A stretch of 55,220 bases of DNA. Source: Agrobacterium arsenijevicii. GTDB taxonomy: Bacteria > Pseudomonadota > Alphaproteobacteria > Rhizobiales > Rhizobiaceae. The translations under genes and the position numbers were made by a program. The stretch covers positions 1 to 55,220 of the forward strand of contig JWIT01000036.1 in NCBI GenBank assembly GCA_000949895.1, written 5' to 3'. Below, piece after piece: positions 50,162 through 55,220 of this stretch (its first letter is position 1; each line of letters begins with the position of its first letter). A model generated the notes under the pieces. It saw only the letters and a list, made by a program, of their open reading frames with translations, ran no database searches and was not told the origin of the DNA.

Positions 50162-51985
50162 ATGAAGAATCTTTCCATTTCCCGTCAGCTGATCGTTCTC
50201 GTGGTGGCCCTCATGGCCGCCTTTTCCGTGGCAACGTTTTACCAGCTGAAATCCGCCACCGACGCGATCTATGAGGAACGTTACGGCATGTTGCGCACGC
50301 AGGTGCAATCGGCCATCTCCATCCTGCAATCCTTCAACGACAAGGAAAAGGCCGGAACGCTGACCCGGGACGAAGCCATGAAGCAGGCCTTCGCCACCGT
50401 TAGCGCCATGAAGTTCACCCCTGACGGTTATCTGTTCGGTTACGACTACGACGTGACGATGAAGTTCCATCCCGATGCAAAACGTGTCGGCGAGAATTTC
50501 AAGGGCAAACCGGACAGCAACGGCTTCCAGTATCGCGACGAACTGGTGCGGCTTGGCCGCAACGGTGGCGGCCAGACGGATTTCTACGGCCCGAAGCCGG
50601 GCATGGAAGGCAACGACTACGCCAAAAGCTCCTATGCCCTTGCTTTTGAGCCCTGGCAGGTCGTGGTCGTGACCGGCGTTTACATCGACGATCTGAATGC
50701 GCAGGTGCGCGGCGAGGTAATGAAGGCGCTGTCGATCGGTGCGGCCATCTTCGTGCTCGCGCTTGCCGCCGCCTTCTATGTCATCCGCGGCATCTCGAAG
50801 CCGCTCGGCGATATTCACCATGCGCTCGGCGAAGTGGCCAATGAAAATGTCTCGCTCACCATTCCCCATACCGGCCTGACCAACGAAGTGGGCATGATGG
50901 CGAAGGCCACGGCCTCGCTTCAGGACAAGGTGCGCGAGCGCCACGCCATGCAGCGCCGTGAGGAAGAACAGCAGCAGCAGCTCAATAGTGAGCGCCAGAA
51001 CAATCTCGACATGCAGCGCGACGAGGCCGCATTGCAGGCGCGTGTCGTTGCCACCATCGGCGAGGCGCTGGAAAAGCTCGCCGGTGGCGATCTGACGGTA
51101 CGTTGCGGCGACCTCGGCAACCGTTACGCCGCACTACGCGACAATTTCAACGAGGCGCTGCTGCATCTCGATGCCGCCATGGCCAAGGTGAACTCCAAGA
51201 GCATCGATATTGGCGGTTCCAAGGAAGAAATCCGCAAGGCCTCCAACGAGCTTTCGCAGCGTACCGAACGACAGGCCGCAAATCTGGAAGAAACCTCCGC
51301 GGCGCTCGATGAATTGACGGTTGCGGTACGCCAGACGGCGGAAGGTGCAGCGGATGCCGCCAAGCGCGTCACCACCGTCAGTTCGGAAGCGATGCGTAGC
51401 GACCGGGTGGTGGAAGAGGCGATTGCGGCGATGAGCGGTATCGAACAGTCCTCCGACCAGATTTCGAACATCATCGGCGTGATCGACGACATCGCTTTCC
51501 AGACCAATCTTCTGGCGCTGAATGCGGGTGTGGAAGCTGCGCGTGCCGGTGAAGCTGGCAAAGGCTTTGCCGTGGTGGCTCAGGAAGTGCGCGAACTGGC
51601 GCAGAAATCCGCCGCCGCCGCCAAGGAAATCAAGGCCCAGATCGCCCGCTCCTCCAACCAGGTGGAAAACGGAGTGCGCCTTGTTGGCGAGGCTGGCGAC
51701 GCGCTGAAACGCATCTCGGACCAGATCAAATCCGCCAACGAGATCGTCAGCAAGATCGCCCATTCGGCGGCCGAACAGGACACGACGCTGCGCTCGATCT
51801 CCACGTCGCTGAACCAGCTCGACGTCGCCACCCAACACAATGCGGCGATGGCGGAAGAGACCACGGCTTCGGCGGAAGCGCTGGCCGTGGATACCGAGGA
51901 ACTCCTGAACCTCATCCGCGGCTTCCGCGTCTCCTCCGGCCACCAGCTTCACAGCATGGCGCACGAGATGCGCATGGCCGGGTGA
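50162..51985 (+). CDS. Methyl-accepting chemotaxis protein with a single Cache domain
   Basis: The 607-residue receptor has an N-terminal membrane helix (LIVLVVALMAAFSVATFY) and a periplasmic sCache_2-type domain, about residues 35-180, with GYLFGYDYDVTMKFHP and GFQYRDELVRL. A second helix (AAIFVLALAAAFYVIRG) and a HAMP domain follow. The signalling domain has the conserved tip IDDIAFQTNLLALNAGVEAARAGEAGKGFAVVAQEVRELA. Such Cache domains commonly bind organic acids. The chain ends GHQLHSMAHEMRMAG and lacks a CheR-binding NWETF-type pentapeptide. A terminator follows. Confidence 0.93.
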   Translation: MKNLSISRQLIVLVVALMAAFSVATFYQLKSATDAIYEERYGMLRTQVQSAISILQSFNDKEKAGTLTRDEAMKQAFATVSAMKFTPDGYLFGYDYDVTMKFHPDAKRVGENFKGKPDSNGFQYRDELVRLGRNGGGQTDFYGPKPGMEGNDYAKSSYALAFEPWQVVVVTGVYIDDLNAQVRGEVMKALSIGAAIFVLALAAAFYVIRGISKPLGDIHHALGEVANENVSLTIPHTGLTNEVGMMAKATASLQDKVRERHAMQRREEEQQQQLNSERQNNLDMQRDEAALQARVVATIGEALEKLAGGDLTVRCGDLGNRYAALRDNFNEALLHLDAAMAKVNSKSIDIGGSKEEIRKASNELSQRTERQAANLEETSAALDELTVAVRQTAEGAADAAKRVTTVSSEAMRSDRVVEEAIAAMSGIEQSSDQISNIIGVIDDIAFQTNLLALNAGVEAARAGEAGKGFAVVAQEVRELAQKSAAAAKEIKAQIARSSNQVENGVRLVGEAGDALKRISDQIKSANEIVSKIAHSAAEQDTTLRSISTSLNQLDVATQHNAAMAEETTASAEALAVDTEELLNLIRGFRVSSGHQLHSMAHEMRMAG

Positions 51986-52017
51986 CGACGGGTGACCATC
52001 GTACAGATGACATAAAA

Positions 52018-52044
52018 AATGCCGGGCACAGACCCGGCATTTTG
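52018..52044 (+). terminator. Terminator of the chemotaxis receptor gene
   Basis: AATGCCGGG and CCCGGCATT form a 9-bp stem around CACAGA, followed by TTTGC. It lies about 33 bp after the stop codon. Confidence 0.88.
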
Positions 52045-52073
52045 CTTTGCAATACGCTCTCCACACATTGGAC

Positions 52074-52147
52074 GTCATCCTCGGGCTCGACCCGAGGATT
52101 CACCCCTAGAGCGGTCAATGGATCCTCGCCTCAAGGGCGAGGATGAC
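52074..52147. repeat. Family A inverted repeat, third copy
   Basis: GTCATCCTCGGGCTCGACCC begins the left arm (52074-52102); the right arm (52119-52147) ends CGAGGATGAC. The 29-base arms pair with several mismatches, and the loop is 16 bases. It lies between the chemotaxis receptor and the DUF523 gene. Confidence 0.88.
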
Positions 52148-52204
52148 GGCGGAGAGTGTTTGTTGCGTTGAGAGCCAATAGTGCCGCGTCTGCGCCGCCT
52201 CGCC

Positions 52205-52699
52205 TCACCGCGTCAAAACATCCAGCCGGTCGATATCGGCAGGTGAAAAAACCGCGATGCCCGCTCTCTCCAGCAGCGCCGCCGTCACGCCGTTGCCCGC
52301 ATGTTTGGTGCCGGAGAATGAGCCGTCATAGATCGCAACCGATCCGCAGGACGGGCTGCCGTCGATCAGAAGCGCGCGCGTGCAGCCGTTGGCTTTGGCA
52401 AAGGCGAGCGCCTTTTCCGCACCGGCGATAAATTCCGCCGTGACATCGCCGCCGGTCACTTCCAGCACACGGGCGCGGCCTTCGAGCACATCAAGGCCGG
52501 AGGCGCCATTCTCGATTTCCGCCGGTGGGCGCGGAACGGGCATGCCGCCCGCCATTTCCGGACAGATCGTCACCAGCCTGCCCTCCTGTCGCCAGCGGTC
52601 TATCGCCGGGTGGGACAGGGGTTTGCCCTTGCCGTCATATCTGACGGGTTGACCGAGAAGACAGGCGCTGATGAGGATTTTGGGGGGCGTGTTGGTCAA
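52205..52699 (-). CDS. DUF523 family protein
   Basis: The 164-residue product starts at a TTG (52699) preceded by AGGAT; family-like sequence (PPKILISACLLGQPVRYDGK) begins just after it. Further conserved pieces are VTICPEMAGGMPVPRPPAEIE and LLIDGSPSCGSVAIYDGSF, with Cys residues in the usual DUF523 positions. Related proteins have been proposed as desulfidases using a sulfide-binding cluster; that role is not demonstrated here. The open frame to 52900 only translates the upstream family B repeat and is rejected. Confidence 0.86.
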   Translation of the reverse strand: MTNTPPKILISACLLGQPVRYDGKGKPLSHPAIDRWRQEGRLVTICPEMAGGMPVPRPPAEIENGASGLDVLEGRARVLEVTGGDVTAEFIAGAEKALAFAKANGCTRALLIDGSPSCGSVAIYDGSFSGTKHAGNGVTAALLERAGIAVFSPADIDRLDVLTR

Positions 52700-52733
52700 T
52701 GGGAAATCATCCTGCAAGAGTGGAGGCCTGAGT

Positions 52734-52890
52734 ACCCCCCTCTGCCCTGCCGGGCATCTCCCCCACAAGGAGGGAGATCGGCAAGAGGCATGCTCCCCGC
52801 TCTTCCCGCGACGTTCAATGTAGTTGGTAGGCCGCCGCTGGTTGATCTCCCCCCCTTGTGGGGGAGATGTCCGGCAGGGCAGAGGGGGGG
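52734..52890. repeat. Family B inverted repeat, second copy
   Basis: Arms 52734-52779 and about 52844-52890 match the copy in the glc operon at both ends (CCCTGCCGGGCATCTCCCC and its complement) with a few differences. The loop (about 64 bases) is unrelated to that of the other copy. It lies between glyS and the DUF523 gene. Confidence 0.92.
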
Positions 52891-52921
52891 AGCCAAGCAC
52901 ACCACCGTCCCAGTTACTTTC

Positions 52922-55075
52922 TCACCCCGTGATCTTCGAGAAGTCCGCAACCGTTCCCGTAACTTCACGGATGGCCTTCAGCAACGCCAGACGGTTGGCG
53001 CGAATGGCCGCGTCCTCGTCGTTCACAAGCACATCTTCGAAGAATTTGTCGACCGGGGCGCGCAGCGTCGAAAGCGCCTGCATGGCAGAGCGGAAATCTT
53101 CCGCCTCGACTGCCTTTGCCGCGTCGGCGGAAGCGGTCTTGATCGCCGCGTAAAGCGCCTTTTCGGCATCGAGCTTCAGCAGCTCTTCCGAAACGCTGTT
53201 CGCCACCACAGTGCCCTTCTTTTCCTCGGCGGCCAGAAGCTGGGTCGCGCGCTTGGTGCCAGCCAGAAGGTTCTTGCCATCTTCGCCGGTGATGAAGGCG
53301 GTGAGCGCCTCGACACGGCGGGCGATCATCAGCAGATCGTCCGACTCCGGCGTCAGAACGGCGTCGATCAGGTCGTAACGAGCGCCGAGGTCGCGGAGGT
53401 AGACCTTGAGGCGATCGTGGAAGAAGGAGAGAAGATCCGGGTCCTTCACGACGCTCAGAAGCGGCAGACGCACATTCCGCTCCAGCAAGATGCGTACCAC
53501 GCCCAGCGCCGCGCGGCGCAACGCAAACGGATCCTTCGAGCCAGTCGGCTTTTCATCGATAGCCCAGAAGCCGACGAGGGTGTCGAGTTTATCGGCCAGA
53601 GCAACCGTGATCGCCACCTTGTCTGCCGGCAGGCGGTCGGAGGGGCCTTGTGGCTTGTAATGGTCTTCGATGGCCGCCGCGACGCTCTCGTTTTCGCCCT
53701 GCAAAGCCGCATATTTGCGGCCCATCAGGCCCTGAAGCTCGGGGAATTCGCCGACGGCTTCAGTGCGCAGGTCGGCTTTCGCCAGCACCACGGCGCGGTC
53801 TACGAGGCTAGCATCGGCACCGACAACGGGAGCCAGCGCCTTCGCCAGTTCGCGAATACGCGTTACACGCTCGCCCTGCGATCCGAGTTTGGCATGGAAG
53901 GTGACGTTGAGCGCATCGAGCTTCGCCATGCGCTGGTCGAGCGGCTTTTTAAGGTCGAGGCCGAATTTCGCAGCCGAATCCTGCAGTGTTTCCAGATCGG
54001 GCAGGTCGCCCTGATCACGGTTCCAGAAATGGCGGGCATCCGACAGGCGGGCGCGCACGACCTTGCCGTTGCCATGGATGATTTCCTTGCCGCCATCGCT
54101 TGCCTCGATGTTCGAGATCAGGATGAAGCGGTTGGAGAGGCCCTCTTCCGCACCCTGATTGCGGGTGACGAAACACTTCTGGTTGGTCTTGATGGTAAGC
54201 CGGATGATTTCCGCCGGGATCTGCAGATAATCTTCCTCGAAGGTGCCCATCAGCACCTGCGGCCATTCGACGAGGCCAGAGACTTCTTCGAGAAGACCTT
54301 CGTCTTCCACCAGTTCGAGACCGTTTGCGAAAGCCAGATCCTTGGCGTCGTGCAGGATGACATCCTTGCGGCGGTCGGCATCGAGCATGACCTTCGCCTT
54401 TTCAAGGCTCGAGACATAATCCTCGAAACGACGCACGGTGATCGGGCCCGGCGCATGGAAACGGTGGCCATAGGTGACGTTACCGGCGACGATGCCGTCA
54501 ATCACGAAAGGAATGACCTGCGTTTCATCATGTTCGGGGCCGAACAGGCAGACGATGGATTGCAACGGGCGCACCCAGCGCAGGCTTTCCGAACCCTTGC
54601 CTTCGATGCCGGCATAGCTCGAGCCCTTCGGCATGGAGGCCGGGCCGGAGCGCATGGATTTCGGCCAGGGGAAAGAGCGGATGATGCCGGGCATCACTTC
54701 CGCGATGATCTCTTCCGCCGGACGGCCGGGTTTGTTGATGATGGCGATGTAGAAATCGCCCTTCTTCGGATCGGAAACGACCTGCGCTTCTGAGATATCA
54801 TTGAGGCCCGCGCCGCGCAGAAAGCCCTCGATGGCCTTTTCATTGGCATCGGTGCGCGGACCCTTTTTTTCTTCGCGCACATCGGCGGAGCGCGCGTTGA
54901 GGCCGCGAATATCCAGCGTCAGGCGGCGCGGCGTCCAATATTCGCGCGCACCCTCATAGGTCAGCCCTCTCTCCACAAGCGCGTCGGTGACGAGTTTCTT
55001 CAGATCGCCCGCCGCCTTGCGCTGCATGCGGGCGGGGATTTCCTCGGAGCGGAGTTCAAGCAGAAGATCGGGCAT
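52922..55075 (-). CDS. glyS: Glycyl-tRNA synthetase beta subunit
   Basis: GlyS is the tRNA-binding subunit of the alpha2beta2 bacterial GlyRS. The 717-residue product starts MPDLLLELRSEEIPARMQRKA, which is diagnostic, and has GYTYEGAREYWTPRRLTLDI-type sequence near residue 40. FPWPKSMRSG lies near residue 135 and a long HD-like middle region follows (KLGSQGERVTRIRELAKAL). The C-terminal anticodon domain has DKFFEDVLVNDEDAAIRANRLALL. The alpha subunit gene glyQ is not in this window. It follows a gene whose last codons lie at the window edge. Confidence 0.97.
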   Translation of the reverse strand: MPDLLLELRSEEIPARMQRKAAGDLKKLVTDALVERGLTYEGAREYWTPRRLTLDIRGLNARSADVREEKKGPRTDANEKAIEGFLRGAGLNDISEAQVVSDPKKGDFYIAIINKPGRPAEEIIAEVMPGIIRSFPWPKSMRSGPASMPKGSSYAGIEGKGSESLRWVRPLQSIVCLFGPEHDETQVIPFVIDGIVAGNVTYGHRFHAPGPITVRRFEDYVSSLEKAKVMLDADRRKDVILHDAKDLAFANGLELVEDEGLLEEVSGLVEWPQVLMGTFEEDYLQIPAEIIRLTIKTNQKCFVTRNQGAEEGLSNRFILISNIEASDGGKEIIHGNGKVVRARLSDARHFWNRDQGDLPDLETLQDSAAKFGLDLKKPLDQRMAKLDALNVTFHAKLGSQGERVTRIRELAKALAPVVGADASLVDRAVVLAKADLRTEAVGEFPELQGLMGRKYAALQGENESVAAAIEDHYKPQGPSDRLPADKVAITVALADKLDTLVGFWAIDEKPTGSKDPFALRRAALGVVRILLERNVRLPLLSVVKDPDLLSFFHDRLKVYLRDLGARYDLIDAVLTPESDDLLMIARRVEALTAFITGEDGKNLLAGTKRATQLLAAEEKKGTVVANSVSEELLKLDAEKALYAAIKTASADAAKAVEAEDFRSAMQALSTLRAPVDKFFEDVLVNDEDAAIRANRLALLKAIREVTGTVADFSKITG

Positions 55076-55173
55076 GGGATAAGGACTTTAATCTGTTGCA
55101 AAAGAGTGTCGCGGACTTAGCAAGACCAGCGGCAAAAGTCACCAGCTATCGGTTAAATTACCGCCGGCGGGCG

Positions 55174-55220
55174 TTACCAGCCGCCGCCACCACCGCCGCC
55201 GCCACCCGAGCCGGAAGAAC
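55174..55220 (-). CDS. C-terminus of a glycine-rich protein (partial, possibly DUF2207-type)
   Basis: Only the last 15 codons lie in the window. They read SSGSGGGGGGGGGW and then stop (TAA on the minus strand at 55174-55176). Such Gly-rich tails ending in Trp are typical of DUF2207 and TPM-domain membrane proteins, which often lie next to glyS in rhizobia. The rest is outside, so the family is only a guess. Confidence 0.5.
   Translation of the reverse strand, partial: SSGSGGGGGGGGGW

Noticed and set aside
52700..52900. N-terminal extension of the DUF523 frame
   Set aside because: It translates the family B palindrome; DUF523 sequence starts only after 52699.
52610..54793. 727-residue open frame antisense to glyS
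   Set aside because: It mirrors glyS on the opposite strand. GC-rich codon bias creates such shadows, and its translation has no recognisable domain.

Overview
The window looks like a chromosomal segment of an Agrobacterium (Rhizobiaceae, Alphaproteobacteria), close to A. tumefaciens/A. fabrum. The reasons are the GC-rich coding, the neighbouring mannosylfructose-phosphate synthase and phosphatase genes (a pathway described in A. tumefaciens), short-form HisG with HisZ, plant-type glutamate-cysteine ligase, a groESL operon with both CIRCE and an RpoH-type promoter, and rhizobial palindromic intergenic repeats. I see no prophage, insertion sequence, CRISPR array, rRNA or tRNA gene. Almost all of it is ordered core genome.

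Layout. 1-7.6 kb: an RluB-type pseudouridine synthase (cut by the window edge), tadA, a lipoprotein, ileS, ribF and a HAD phosphatase. 7.8-10.1 kb: groES-groEL with heat-shock control, and an imperfect duplication of the groEL 3' end and terminator. 10.5-11.6 kb: a PAS-like orphan and a DoxX membrane protein. 11.6-15.4 kb: hisS, a VOC-fold gene, hisZ and hisG on the minus strand. 15.5-16.8 kb: a RelBE/ParDE-like toxin-antitoxin pair followed by a Rossmann-fold hypothetical gene. 16.8-18.9 kb: a divergent LysR/YeiH pair. 18.9-22 kb: a secreted protein coupled to tag, an L,D-transpeptidase, a candidate small RNA and an outer-membrane barrel.

22-29.7 kb: glcDEF (glycolate oxidase) with a divergent LysR regulator, a DUF3422 protein and a FadR-type GntR regulator. 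29.7-31.9 kb: mfpsA-mfpsB, the mannosylfructose compatible-solute pathway. 32-38 kb: a Nudix hydrolase, a Pit phosphate transporter, rsmE, gshA, a DUF1127 protein and another LysR regulator. 38-41.6 kb: a large DUF1217 repeat protein and a DUF6101 protein. 41.6-49.2 kb: ubiA, a MipA-family porin-like protein, cfa, tex and purD. 49.3-55.2 kb: a small secreted protein, a Cache-domain chemotaxis receptor, a DUF523 protein, glyS and the last codons of a glycine-rich protein.

The most noteworthy non-gene structure is two families of long inverted repeats. One has arms of about 29 bp (42.7, 43.8 and 52.1 kb, with a relative at 21.9 kb). The other has arms of about 46 bp (24.6 and 52.7 kb), and one copy lies inside the glcDEF operon. 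An apparently stand-alone small RNA transcription unit at about 21.05-21.17 kb and several perfect operator-like palindromes next to regulators are also worth checking. I did not find a convincing wholly new multi-gene system. The best candidates for undescribed biology are the small RNA, the six-module DUF1217 protein, the gene cotranscribed with the toxin-antitoxin pair, and the VOC protein inside the histidine operon.
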